From contig JAFWNF010000005.1 in NCBI GenBank assembly GCA_017510445.1, positions 1 through 64,000 on the forward strand: 64,000 nucleotides of DNA, written 5' to 3'. This document shows, one piece after another, positions 35,439-44,256 of this stretch (position 1 is its first letter; the number at the start of each line of letters is the position of its first letter). The notes below the pieces were generated by a model, which ran no database searches, had not been told where the DNA came from, and saw only the letters and a list, made by a program, of their open reading frames with translations. Source of the DNA: Candidatus Saccharimonadota bacterium (GTDB lineage Bacteria; Patescibacteriota; Saccharimonadia; Saccharimonadales; Saccharimonadaceae). The translations under genes were made by a program, and so were the position numbers.

Positions 35439-35969
35439 TTATTGTTCTAGATGTGAAATTAGGGAGTGAGTAATGGCGACAGCGAGAGCATCAGCGGCGT
35501 CGTCTGGCTCGGGAGCCTTCTTCAAATTTAGATGTTGTTTGACCATTTCCTGAATTTGTTTCTTCTCTGCGTGACCATAACCAGTGAGGGCTTTTTTGAT
35601 TTGGTTTGGATTATATTCGAAAACTGGCAGATTTTCCTGTTTTGCAACAAGAAGGACGACGCCGCGCGCCTCCGCGACAGAAATACCAGTAGTAATGTTC
35701 TGAACGAAAAAAAGTTTTTCAATCGCCATGATATCAGGCTTATTAGTTTTAATAATTTCATGCATTGATTCATAGATATCCAGAAGGCGATCGGAAAGTG
35801 GAGTATGTGGAGGCGTAGAAATTACACCACAATCTAGCATTTTTGGACGACCACGATAAAGCGTATTCACAGGCGCTGGTGAAGATTTGTCGGGTTTGAT
35901 ATTTGCAGAAACTTCAATAACACCAAAGCCACAGATGCCAGTACCTGGATCAATCCCAAGGATTTTCAT
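35439..35969 (-). CDS. ruvC: Holliday junction resolvase RuvC
   Basis: 176 residues from the ATG at 35969 (AAGGAG 8 bases upstream). Catalytic acidic residues are visible in GIDPGTG, AIEKLFF and PDDAADALAVA. Cuts Holliday junctions with RuvAB. The gene overlaps the end of the ADP-ribosyltransferase-like gene by 20 bases. An insertion after GVIEV relative to common RuvC (SANIKPDKSSPAPVN) lengthens the first loop. Confidence 0.95.
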   Translation of the reverse strand: MKILGIDPGTGICGFGVIEVSANIKPDKSSPAPVNTLYRGRPKMLDCGVISTPPHTPLSDRLLDIYESMHEIIKTNKPDIMAIEKLFFVQNITTGISVAEARGVVLLVAKQENLPVFEYNPNQIKKALTGYGHAEKKQIQEMVKQHLNLKKAPEPDDAADALAVAITHSLISHLEQ

Positions 35970-36747
35970 CCGCAAACTCCTTTGGAATTAAAGCCATTGT
36001 TAATTTTGCTGTCTCCCCGTTTGTTTCGACGTTCATAATGCGGAACAAGCTTCCTTTATCAATCAAATATTCTTTTTGACTTTTTGAGTAACTGAGGTCG
36101 TTAGTGTTCAAGGCTATGCCATCTTGAGCACCACTTGGAAGAAGGATTTCGATTTCTATATCGTCCTTTTTGCGATAAGTGTCTTCAAATTCACGGTCAA
36201 AAAAACTGTCTTCGCGAGAAAGCGAGGTACTTGTGAAACCTGGTTCGAAGAAGAATTGGCCATCAAGATTTTTTAAATCTTCTAGATTTTCTACGCCGTA
36301 GCCACGAAAATTATCTAGATTTGTCCCACGATAAGTTTTTAGGTGGCTGTGAAGTTTTGGAGTTTTTTTAATAATCTCACTGATTCTATCGGCCGATTTT
36401 CTGATTTCTGCTTCTTTCTCGGAGGTTTTTCTACCAAGTTCGTCATAATTCCAATAACCACGCAAAACTGAATTGATAGCTTTATACTCTATTCCGGTAT
36501 ATCGTCTTAAATCTTCAGCTTCTCTATAACTAAGCTTTTGTTCTCCTAAATTAGGGTTTTCTGGAAAATCCTGAGTCGTAAGTTCTTTGGAATATTCAGT
36601 AAGAAACCTAATTTTACTATCTGGCATTTTTTTTAAAATTCTTTCGACATATTCTTTGTTGTTGGTCTCAAAAGCGGCTTCGTCTGGAGGAAAATTCTCG
36701 ACAGGTTCACTTATGGTTTCTTGTTTGTGGCGTTTGAATATATTCAT
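35950..36747 (-). CDS. ADP-ribosyltransferase-like protein (exoenzyme toxin fold)
   Basis: 265 residues. The catalytic set of R-S-E ADP-ribosyltransferases can be traced: R140 in TYRGT, FTSTS at 171-175 and Q224-x-E226 (SQKEYLIDKG), followed by the typical hydrophobic strand SLFRI. The Q-x-E form is that of C3-like enzymes that modify Asn/Gln, rather than E-x-E Arg-specific enzymes. No signal peptide. Its start overlaps the radA stop (ATGA) and its end overlaps ruvC, so it is embedded in a DNA-repair operon. It could be a delivered effector or a DNA/repair-protein modifying enzyme; not decidable here. Confidence 0.75.
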   Translation of the reverse strand: MNIFKRHKQETISEPVENFPPDEAAFETNNKEYVERILKKMPDSKIRFLTEYSKELTTQDFPENPNLGEQKLSYREAEDLRRYTGIEYKAINSVLRGYWNYDELGRKTSEKEAEIRKSADRISEIIKKTPKLHSHLKTYRGTNLDNFRGYGVENLEDLKNLDGQFFFEPGFTSTSLSREDSFFDREFEDTYRKKDDIEIEILLPSGAQDGIALNTNDLSYSKSQKEYLIDKGSLFRIMNVETNGETAKLTMALIPKEFADENPWD

Positions 36748-38096
36748 TTTACATACTCGATTAAAGTTTTACGTAGGTCGGTGACGTGGTGGACAAATTT
36801 TCCACCTTTTGCGGAAACAGGAGCGATAGCACTTGTGAAACCAAGTTTTTTCGCTTCGGCGATTCTTTGGTCGGGGCGGAAGGCGGAACGAATTTCGCCA
36901 CCAAGTCCAACTTCGCCAAAAACAACTGTGTTTGCGTCGAGTTTTCTGCCTGCAACTGCGCTTGCGATTGCAAGACAAACAGCAAGATCGGCAGCGGAAT
37001 CTTGAATTTTCATACCGCCGACGACGTTAACGAAAATATCTTGGTCGCTCAAATTTAGTTTGGTCCTGCGTTCTAGAATTGCGATAAGAAGCTTCAAACG
37101 ATTCAAATCAAAACCAGAAACTGTGCGATTTGGATAGCCAAAATTTGTTTTGCTAGCTAGAGCCTGAATCTCAACTAATATTGGGCGAGTGCCTTCGAGC
37201 GTTGCGAGAATGACAGAACCGTCAGTGTTTGTACGCTCAGCAAGAAGCGTGGCGGAAGGGTTTTCGACTTCTTTCAGACCTTTTTCGTCCATTTCGAAAA
37301 TCGCAGCTTCGGTTGTTGAGCCAAAACGATTCTTTATCGCACGAACAACTTTGAAACCGCCATAACGATCACCTTCAAAATTTACCACCACATCAACGAG
37401 GTGTTCAAGAACTTTTGGCCCAGCAAGAGAGCCTTCTTTTGTGACGTGGCCGACAATTACAACGGCCGTGTCAGTTGCTTTTGCGGAACGAATGATTAAA
37501 TTTCCTGCGTTTGTAACTTGGGAAACCGATCCGGGCGCGCTCGAAATTTCCGCAACTGAAAGGGTTTGGATTGAATCAACGACCACAAAATCAAATTCGG
37601 CGGATTCGATGGTTTTTGCGATATCGTTAGCGCTGGTAGAATTAGCAAAGTTTAGATTTTCGCTAGTTGCACCGAGACGAGTTGCACGTAGTTTAACTTG
37701 ACCAGCAGATTCCTCGCCACTGACGTAGAGAACTTTTTTCTTTTTTGCAATTTCTGCACAGATTTGCATAAGGAGCGTAGATTTACCGATGCCCGGCTGA
37801 CCAGTAAGAAGCGAAACGGAACCGCGCAAAATTCCCCCGCCAAGAACAATATCAAGGTCAGAAAAACCAGTTTTTAAGCGCTCTTTTAAATCAGACGATT
37901 CAATAGAATTGATGTTTACATAATCTAGTTTTTTGCCAGAAACTTTAGCTTTCGCTAGAGCAGTTTTTGCGTCAACTTCTTCAATGATTTCTTCGGTTAA
38001 AGAATTCCATTCTCCGCAATTCGTGCACTTTCCCATCCAGCGTGTAAAAGTAGCTCCGCAGGCGTTACAGACAAATTGGGAAGAAGGTTTTTTCAT
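36744..38096 (-). CDS. radA: DNA repair protein RadA
   Basis: 450 residues from the ATG at 38096, which overlaps the galU stop by one base. N-terminal zinc finger (CNACG and CTNCGEW), RecA-like ATPase with Walker A GQPGIGKST, the RadA-specific KNRFGSTTEA motif, and a C-terminal Lon-protease-like domain (FVNVVGGMKI, DLAVCLAIASA). RadA drives branch migration during recombination and natural transformation. Translationally coupled to galU upstream and the ADP-ribosyltransferase downstream. Confidence 0.95.
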   Translation of the reverse strand: MKKPSSQFVCNACGATFTRWMGKCTNCGEWNSLTEEIIEEVDAKTALAKAKVSGKKLDYVNINSIESSDLKERLKTGFSDLDIVLGGGILRGSVSLLTGQPGIGKSTLLMQICAEIAKKKKVLYVSGEESAGQVKLRATRLGATSENLNFANSTSANDIAKTIESAEFDFVVVDSIQTLSVAEISSAPGSVSQVTNAGNLIIRSAKATDTAVVIVGHVTKEGSLAGPKVLEHLVDVVVNFEGDRYGGFKVVRAIKNRFGSTTEAAIFEMDEKGLKEVENPSATLLAERTNTDGSVILATLEGTRPILVEIQALASKTNFGYPNRTVSGFDLNRLKLLIAILERRTKLNLSDQDIFVNVVGGMKIQDSAADLAVCLAIASAVAGRKLDANTVVFGEVGLGGEIRSAFRPDQRIAEAKKLGFTSAIAPVSAKGGKFVHHVTDLRKTLIEYVK

Positions 38097-38935
38097 TATT
38101 TTTTCCCGCAAACAACGTTATTGGCGTGAACCCATCCGTCAATTGAGCCACCATCTAGATATTGGCCAGTCGTTGGAGCAATACGAACAATACCACCTTT
38201 TTCAACAAAGGTTTCAAGTGGATCGGTAGCCATATATTCTTGGTCCTTTGGTCCAAAATCATTTTCGTGAACATATTTCACCATTTCTTGGAGTAATTCT
38301 GGCGACATAATGAATTTCGAAACGTGAGCGAGGTTTGAAGTCACATCTTCGAGCGCAGGTTTTTCGATAATCTTCTTCAAAATACCGTCTTCCATGGTAA
38401 TTTCGCCATATTTTGTCATCTCTTCTTTTGAGACTTCGACGCCGAGAATGGCAGAATCGGTTGGGTCTTTGATTGATTTTAGAAGCGATTCAGAAGCGGA
38501 TTCGCCATCTGGATTCCAGATAAAATCATCACCAAAGAAGACAAAAACTGGTTCGTTGATGTTGTATTCTTCAACGACCATAGCGATTGGTACGGCGGTA
38601 CCATATTTTCCAGAAGGGTCTTGAGAAGTGAAGTGGATTTTTACATCATCTGGAAGGGTTTTGGCAAGTTCCAAACGATCATTTTTACCACGAGCTTCGA
38701 GATATAAATTTAAAGCAATATTGTCTTTATAGAACTCGCGGACTTGGCAAGGCTCAACGTTAGAAATGACAAAATAAATGTCTTTTACGCCTGCTTTGAT
38801 AAGCTCTTGGACAGAATAATCGACAAGTGGACGATTGCCAACAGGAAGCATGGACTTTTCAATAATTTTGGTAATAGGTAGGCGCCTAGTTCCCCAGCCA
38901 GCGACGGGAATAATTGCTTTGGTAATTTTAGGCAT
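38096..38935 (-). CDS. galU: UTP-glucose-1-phosphate uridylyltransferase
   Basis: 279 residues. PVAGWGTRRLPITKIIEKSMLP is cut here to its core AGWGTRRLP, plus VFFGDDFIW and the late KDQEYMATDPLETF. Makes UDP-glucose for glycans. AAAAAGGAG precedes the ATG. First gene of the galU-radA-ADP-ribosyltransferase-ruvC unit. Confidence 0.93.
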   Translation of the reverse strand: MPKITKAIIPVAGWGTRRLPITKIIEKSMLPVGNRPLVDYSVQELIKAGVKDIYFVISNVEPCQVREFYKDNIALNLYLEARGKNDRLELAKTLPDDVKIHFTSQDPSGKYGTAVPIAMVVEEYNINEPVFVFFGDDFIWNPDGESASESLLKSIKDPTDSAILGVEVSKEEMTKYGEITMEDGILKKIIEKPALEDVTSNLAHVSKFIMSPELLQEMVKYVHENDFGPKDQEYMATDPLETFVEKGGIVRIAPTTGQYLDGGSIDGWVHANNVVCGKK

Positions 38936-38955
38936 AGTTTTCTCCTTTTTAGGGG

Positions 38956-39642
38956 TTATTTTTTACGAGTTCTAACTCTACTTATAATACTCCAAATTTC
39001 GCCAAGCGCAATATAAAGGAAGAAGCCGGCGATGAAGGAAAGTAGAGTCGGAAGATGTGGTTCGATTTTGTCACCGACAAAATATGCGACGATGGCGGAA
39101 GGGATAAGTACTAAGCCTGAAATAATTTGAAGTCTAGCGATTTTTTTTACAGGCATTTTTGCGCGAAGCATGATTGAAAAGTCGCCAATCTCTTGCGGTA
39201 TTTCGTGGGCGGTTGTAGCTAGAGCCGTTAAAAAGCCAGTGCCTAGACCCGCAACGAAAGATGTGCCGAGCACTATTCCATCAACTGCAGTATGAAGCGA
39301 ATCGACAATCAGCATAGCGAGAGCTTGTTTTTTATCATGAAAAGTATGTTCGTCGCCGTGTTTATGAAAATGACCAGCAAAAAAGCTGACGATAAAGCAG
39401 AAAACTAGACCACAAAACATAAAAATAACCATTTGAACGGCCGACAAAGTTTCTTCTTCGAGAATTTCAGGGATGATATCAAAAAAGACAACTGCAAAGA
39501 GAACAAGAATTGAAAAATAAGTGCCAAATTTCTGAACGATTTTCGCGAGTTTTTTGGAACCTAGTAGCAAAGCAAAACCACCAGACAAAGACAGAATAGC
39601 GGTCAGCGCCGTCGCAAGAACCATTAACAAAAATTTTTCCAT
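38956..39642 (-). CDS. ZIP-family divalent metal transporter
   Basis: 228 residues, about seven to eight membrane helices. Helix four/five metal site: DSLHTAVDGIVLG and TAHEIPQEIGDF, the ZIP signature. A His-rich cytoplasmic loop (FAGHFHKHGDEHTFH) probably binds the metal. Likely imports zinc or iron. Starts 4 bases after the gpmI stop, so it is co-expressed with it. Confidence 0.92.
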   Translation of the reverse strand: MEKFLLMVLATALTAILSLSGGFALLLGSKKLAKIVQKFGTYFSILVLFAVVFFDIIPEILEEETLSAVQMVIFMFCGLVFCFIVSFFAGHFHKHGDEHTFHDKKQALAMLIVDSLHTAVDGIVLGTSFVAGLGTGFLTALATTAHEIPQEIGDFSIMLRAKMPVKKIARLQIISGLVLIPSAIVAYFVGDKIEPHLPTLLSFIAGFFLYIALGEIWSIISRVRTRKK

Positions 39643-39646
39643 AAAA

Positions 39647-41239
39647 CTATCCTATCACACGAATCAGGGGTTCGTGCCAGCTCTCTGGATAGTCGTTTTC
39701 GCCGAGCAAAAGAGCGATAGTCGAGGCAACATTGGCTAGACCTGGGTAACGAGTCCTACTAAGTTCGTATTTAAAGCGATTTTCGGTATTGTCATAAATT
39801 ACAAACGGGATCGGGTTGGTTGTGTGGGCAGTTTTTGGTTGATTGTTCTCGTCAAGTAATTCTTCGATATTACCGTGGTCAGCCGTGACGAGCATCACAC
39901 CGCCAAGTTCATCGACTTTTTTCGCAAGACGTTTGAGCTGAATGTCTATAGCCTCCATTGAAGCAATACTAGACTCCATATCTGCTAAATGACCAACCAT
40001 GTCGCCGTTTGGATAGTTCACGCGGACAAATCGATAATCGCCAATTTTTTCAAGAAGTTTGTCGGTGATTTCAGAAGCTTTCATCCAAGGACGATGATTG
40101 TAGTCGGTCGGACCAGACTCAATTTCAATATGGTCTTCTTTTTCGGCCTTTTCGTAGCTGTTGCCGTTGAAATAGTAAGTAATATGGCCGAATTTTACGG
40201 TTTCGGAAATGGCGAGTTGAGAAATTCCACGACTACCGAGAAAAGTATTCAAAGGCTCAGTAATTTTTAAAGGTGGGACAAGTTGATGTTCAGGAACATG
40301 GGTGTCGGAATTATATTCGGTAAGTCCAGCAAAGAAAACGTCGTTAGGGGAATAGCCCCCGCGAGAAAAATGAGGAAAATCGTGATAAGTAAACGCCATG
40401 GCGATTTCAATTGCGCGATCGGCGCGAAAATCAAAGTAGATGAACGAATCACCTTTTTCAACTTTGCCGACAGGCTCATCATTTTCATCAACAATCACAA
40501 AATCAGGAAGATTTTGGTCTTGGATTTTCGGATCTTTTTTTCTGAAGAATTCAACGCCTTCAGCCGCAGAATGGAAAGTATGTTCGGATTTTCCGTCAAC
40601 CATCATCCGCCAACCACGTTCAACACGTGACCAATCTTCTTCATAGCGATCGGAGACGGTCGTCATTCTACCACCGCCAGAAGCGAGTTTAATGTCCGCT
40701 TCCGGAAAGTTTTTTACAAAAGTTTCAAAACGTTCAATGTATTTTGGTTCAGATTGAGCCGAAACGTCACGCCCGTCAAAAATTGCATGGACGCGAATTC
40801 TTTTTATCCCTTCCTGAACGGCGCGAGAAATCATTTTTTCTAAGTGTTCAATGTGACTATGGACACCGCCGTCAGAAAATATGCCAGAAAAATGAAGGGT
40901 AGAGTTGTTCTCTTTTACATTTTTAATCGCAGAAAGCCAAGCGTCGGATTCCCAAATTGCGCCTGTTGAAAATGCGTCTTCGATGCGCGCGGTGCCTTGT
41001 TTAAAAATCTGTCCGCAACCCATGGTGTTGTGGCCAACTTCGGAATTACCCATCTGACCTTTCACTACTCCGACTGCTTCACCAGAAGCAGAAATCGAAA
41101 GTGCAGGATAGTCTTTTAGGGCGTTTCTTAGAAAATCTATGTGCGCATAAGCAAGAGCGTTGCCAGCGACTTTTTGACTTAGACCCACTCCGTCCATCAC
41201 AACAAGAACTACAGGCCCATCGTAATGTAGTTTATCCAT
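39647..41239 (-). CDS. gpmI: 2,3-bisphosphoglycerate-independent phosphoglycerate mutase, leaderless
   Basis: 530 residues. Metal and catalytic motifs: VVMDGVGLS, GQMGNSEVGHNTMGCG (catalytic Ser), IRVHAIFDGRD, FDFRADRAIE and LVTADHGNIEEL. Interconverts 2- and 3-phosphoglycerate in glycolysis, using Mn. The start is at 41239: TATAAT (41246-41251) puts transcription start on this ATG, so an upstream in-frame ATG at 41257 is not transcribed from this promoter. Confidence 0.96.
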   Translation of the reverse strand: MDKLHYDGPVVLVVMDGVGLSQKVAGNALAYAHIDFLRNALKDYPALSISASGEAVGVVKGQMGNSEVGHNTMGCGQIFKQGTARIEDAFSTGAIWESDAWLSAIKNVKENNSTLHFSGIFSDGGVHSHIEHLEKMISRAVQEGIKRIRVHAIFDGRDVSAQSEPKYIERFETFVKNFPEADIKLASGGGRMTTVSDRYEEDWSRVERGWRMMVDGKSEHTFHSAAEGVEFFRKKDPKIQDQNLPDFVIVDENDEPVGKVEKGDSFIYFDFRADRAIEIAMAFTYHDFPHFSRGGYSPNDVFFAGLTEYNSDTHVPEHQLVPPLKITEPLNTFLGSRGISQLAISETVKFGHITYYFNGNSYEKAEKEDHIEIESGPTDYNHRPWMKASEITDKLLEKIGDYRFVRVNYPNGDMVGHLADMESSIASMEAIDIQLKRLAKKVDELGGVMLVTADHGNIEELLDENNQPKTAHTTNPIPFVIYDNTENRFKYELSRTRYPGLANVASTIALLLGENDYPESWHEPLIRVIG

Positions 41240-41278
41240 AAGCTTATTATACTTCAAAAAATGATTTTTATAAATATT

Positions 41279-42091
41279 TTAAGATATTGTTGTGCCGGAG
41301 GTGGATTTTAGGGCATCTTCGAGATTTTTAACGGAACAAAGAATGCTAGTTTTTCTCTTTTTAGCGAATTTCGAGGCGATGGTAAGTTTTTTGCCGATCG
41401 TTTCAGAGTCGAATTGGTTGGAGTTTAAATATCTTTTAACTTCTTCTGGCGTAAGTAGGCGTAATTTTAATTCCGCCTCGGTTTTGAAATTCAAGGAAAC
41501 TTGGGATTCGTCCATCAGGAAAACCAAAAAATCAGTTTTCGTTACTTCGGCGATTTTTTCTGCGACACGATCCCTATCAACAACCGCTTCGGCTGGACGT
41601 AAAAGTTTCAAAACTTTTGTGCGATAAACTGGACTGGTGTTTTTTATAAGAACAATTTTTCGGCCGAGAAGAAGCTCAGAAATTTCACGTCTTTCTAAAA
41701 TATCGGCAGGCAAAACAGAGGGGACAAAATGACGATACTTTTTCTCGCCATCTTTTTTCATCACCCAACCTTTTTCCTTCGCGATTTTTAGCGCGCCATA
41801 ATAAGAAAATTCTGGACCAGTAAACGCCGAAGGAGTTTTGAATCTCGGGTCGGTTTTATTCACGAGCGGTTGAATCGAGAGGGAAACAACGCCCTTACTA
41901 TGATTTTGGTTAATGTTTGCATTTTTTAAGGCAAGCGAAAGCTCCTGTTCTGAAACTTCACTATCAAAAACCACTGCGATGTCGAATCGGGAAGACAGTT
42001 TAATGATTTTTTCCGCGAGGACATCAAAAGTTTTTTCGTTTTTATCACGAAAAACACTGTTGCCAAGAGAAATAATCAAGCGTTCCTTCAT
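41279..42091 (-). CDS. Degenerate carbamate kinase-like protein, leaderless
   Basis: 270 residues (typical ArcC about 310). Residues 75-150 resemble carbamate kinase (SIQPLVNKTDPRFKTPSAF, KEKGWVMKKDGEKKYRHFVP, SVLPADILE). But the N-terminal nucleotide loop LGGNA is changed to LGNSVF, and the usual GGGGIPV region reads IVLIKNTSPVY, so the active site looks lost. The end retains a fold-like helix set. Probably a non-catalytic or altered-function relative of ArcC. TATAAT at 42098-42103 gives a zero-length leader. Confidence 0.7.
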   Translation of the reverse strand: MKERLIISLGNSVFRDKNEKTFDVLAEKIIKLSSRFDIAVVFDSEVSEQELSLALKNANINQNHSKGVVSLSIQPLVNKTDPRFKTPSAFTGPEFSYYGALKIAKEKGWVMKKDGEKKYRHFVPSVLPADILERREISELLLGRKIVLIKNTSPVYRTKVLKLLRPAEAVVDRDRVAEKIAEVTKTDFLVFLMDESQVSLNFKTEAELKLRLLTPEEVKRYLNSNQFDSETIGKKLTIASKFAKKRKTSILCSVKNLEDALKSTSGTTIS

Positions 42092-42182
42092 ATTTAAATT
42101 ATAGCATAAGTTTTTTGATACTTTTTCAATAAAAACTCAGAGAAAAACAGTTGATGTATTTTTGTAACTCCGCTAGAACCTA

Positions 42183-44033
42183 TTATGATTTATACCCATC
42201 ATCTAGCACTTTTTGAAACTCATCTTTTGTCAAACCATATTCACCTAGATCTAATCCGGTATATATTTTGTCTAGAAGATAATTAGCGTCGTGTACTTTT
42301 TCTTCAAACTCATCATCGGTTAGTTCAGTTCCTTCAATTCTTTCGATATCACTTCGTATTTGTGCTTTATTAGAGAATACTGCGCTAAGAAAATCTATGT
42401 TTTTTGCTTTTTGCTCTTCTGGAGTATTTTCATAAGACTGGTTTACATGAACAAGTTTAGATTCAATTTGATTACAAATACTGTCGACTTGCGCTGAGTC
42501 GTAACCCATGCCAATCAGCATATCTTTGGAATTCAAGATTAGATCCATTTTCGTTCGGCGGTTTCCTTCTTCAAGCCTTCGAGTTTCGTCCATGTCGTTA
42601 GTTGGTGTTTCGTAGGAATTGATACATTCGGCGATGTTCTCATAGGTTTTTGAAATATAGGTTTTGATAGCAGACTCTAGTTGTTGATTTAAGCTATCAA
42701 TTATGGCTTGTCGCTCGTTTTCATCAAATGCTCTACCCCATACCTCGTTGGCTCGTATCATTCCAAGTCTATTTAATTCTTGTTCCCCAAAATTAGACTC
42801 ATTTCCTATACTGTAACTATTATCTCTGACATCGAGTATATAGCCAATTCTAGGCTGCAACATATCTAATACATCTTGATCTAATTTCAAATTCTTTTCT
42901 CTTCGCAATTCATACAATACGTTTACGAAATCTGCCGAGTCGGCGTTAGCCTCACTTGTTAACTCTCGTTCTCGAACATCCATTACTGGCAAATATCTTT
43001 CTTGCACTTCTGGCGGCTGTTCCGCAAAACCACGATAACTCCCTACTTTTCTTCTAGTGATTTTATCAGCAATTACAGAATAATTTGCCTGTAACTGTTC
43101 AGTGGTAAAGGTTGATAAATCGAATCTTTCTTCGGTGTCATCATAAACTCTTTTTGTATTCCACTCGTCACCACCATCCCAATCATCTTCTTCTCGATAG
43201 TTTTGATGACCATATCTTTCGTAAAAATGTTCGTCTTGTCCAAAATTTCGAAAACCGCATTCGCTATTTTCTTTGTGAGTATTATCCCAAGTTACATCAA
43301 CTCCGTAATATTGTCCGTCTAATTTAACAACATTGTATGCGTGGGTATCTTTCTGGTTCTGGTAATGGCATTCGATTCCAGCTCGATTCATCATTTCTTG
43401 AAAAGTAAAAGCAAAGCCAGCACAAACTAATTCTCCGTAAAGAATACCATTAAGACCTCTTGCCGCTGTCCCTTTTGATAGAAGTTTGTCGGACTCTTCG
43501 CCGTATTCCATATCTACGGCAAGACAATTATAGGCATACATACATTTCTGAGTTTCAGTCCAATTAGGATCAATTTTGCTTTCGACTCTCTCAAAATAAC
43601 GAATAGCACGTTCTAGCCCTTTTGGCGACATCATTGTGCGCTCTTTATAATTATCAGTATTGTATTTATCAATACTTTCGTAATCTAGTCCGCCTTTTAC
43701 GCTAAAAAATACTCTGTCTGAGTCAATTTGACTTAGAACATCGCTAGTCAGTCCACGTGTATTTTCTAGAATAAGCGTAGTCTTATTTTTGAAACTATTA
43801 ATCTCGGCAATGTTTTCAGCGGTTAAAACTCCCTCAACGTGGTATACGTTCTTTTCGTCTTCGGATGCAACGAGCTCAGCTTTTTTCTTAATTGACTCGG
43901 AATTATCGTCTTGCTCACCACTTTGCTGATTGGAGTTACTGGCAAGCACTTCGTCAGCCATTTCCTGCCATGGATTCTTGGCAGTGATAGCATCTTTACT
44001 ACTATTTGCGGGCAAACTTTCTTCGTTTTGCAT
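42183..44033 (-). CDS. Cytoplasmic transglutaminase-like (papain-fold) domain protein
   Basis: 616 residues. Central transglutaminase-like domain at about 135-270 with the expected triad: C204 (GELVCAGFAFTFQEM), H231 (DTHAYNVVKLDGQYYG) and an Asp in VDVTWD. Flanked by an acidic N-terminus and a long helical C-terminal part (about 300-616). No signal peptide or membrane helix. The family includes proteases and crosslinking enzymes; the substrate is unknown. GAGGTAAGG precedes the ATG. Confidence 0.75.
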   Translation of the reverse strand: MQNEESLPANSSKDAITAKNPWQEMADEVLASNSNQQSGEQDDNSESIKKKAELVASEDEKNVYHVEGVLTAENIAEINSFKNKTTLILENTRGLTSDVLSQIDSDRVFFSVKGGLDYESIDKYNTDNYKERTMMSPKGLERAIRYFERVESKIDPNWTETQKCMYAYNCLAVDMEYGEESDKLLSKGTAARGLNGILYGELVCAGFAFTFQEMMNRAGIECHYQNQKDTHAYNVVKLDGQYYGVDVTWDNTHKENSECGFRNFGQDEHFYERYGHQNYREEDDWDGGDEWNTKRVYDDTEERFDLSTFTTEQLQANYSVIADKITRRKVGSYRGFAEQPPEVQERYLPVMDVRERELTSEANADSADFVNVLYELRREKNLKLDQDVLDMLQPRIGYILDVRDNSYSIGNESNFGEQELNRLGMIRANEVWGRAFDENERQAIIDSLNQQLESAIKTYISKTYENIAECINSYETPTNDMDETRRLEEGNRRTKMDLILNSKDMLIGMGYDSAQVDSICNQIESKLVHVNQSYENTPEEQKAKNIDFLSAVFSNKAQIRSDIERIEGTELTDDEFEEKVHDANYLLDKIYTGLDLGEYGLTKDEFQKVLDDGYKS

Positions 44034-44094
44034 CCTTACCTCACTTATAGTTATCTAACGTTTCTTACTCCTGATTGTTCCAAAACGGAACATT

Positions 44095-44181
44095 TGGTGC
44101 CCGAGACAGGGGTTGAACCTGCACGACCGTGAAGTCACTAGCACCTGAAGCTAGCGCGTCTGCCAATTCCGCCACTCGGGC
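44095..44181 (-). tRNA. tRNA-Leu (CAG)
   Basis: Minus strand, 87 bases with encoded CCA. Acceptor GCCCGAG pairs with CTCGGGC; anticodon stem CTAGC/GCTAG encloses TTCAGGT with anticodon CAG; long variable arm as in class II tRNA. An extended -10 (TGATATAAT, 44191-44196) leaves a 3-base leader. Confidence 0.96.
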
Positions 44182-44256
44182 AACAGAGGAATTATATCAT
44201 TTTTGAGATTTAAAAGGAAGTTGTGATAAAATGGTAGTGTTAAAGAGGTAGAAAAA

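Noticed and set aside
35950..36747. ADP-ribosyltransferase considered as an artefact extension of ruvC or radA
   Set aside because: It has its own start and stop with short overlaps, and the residues R140, STS and QxE occur in correct order and spacing.
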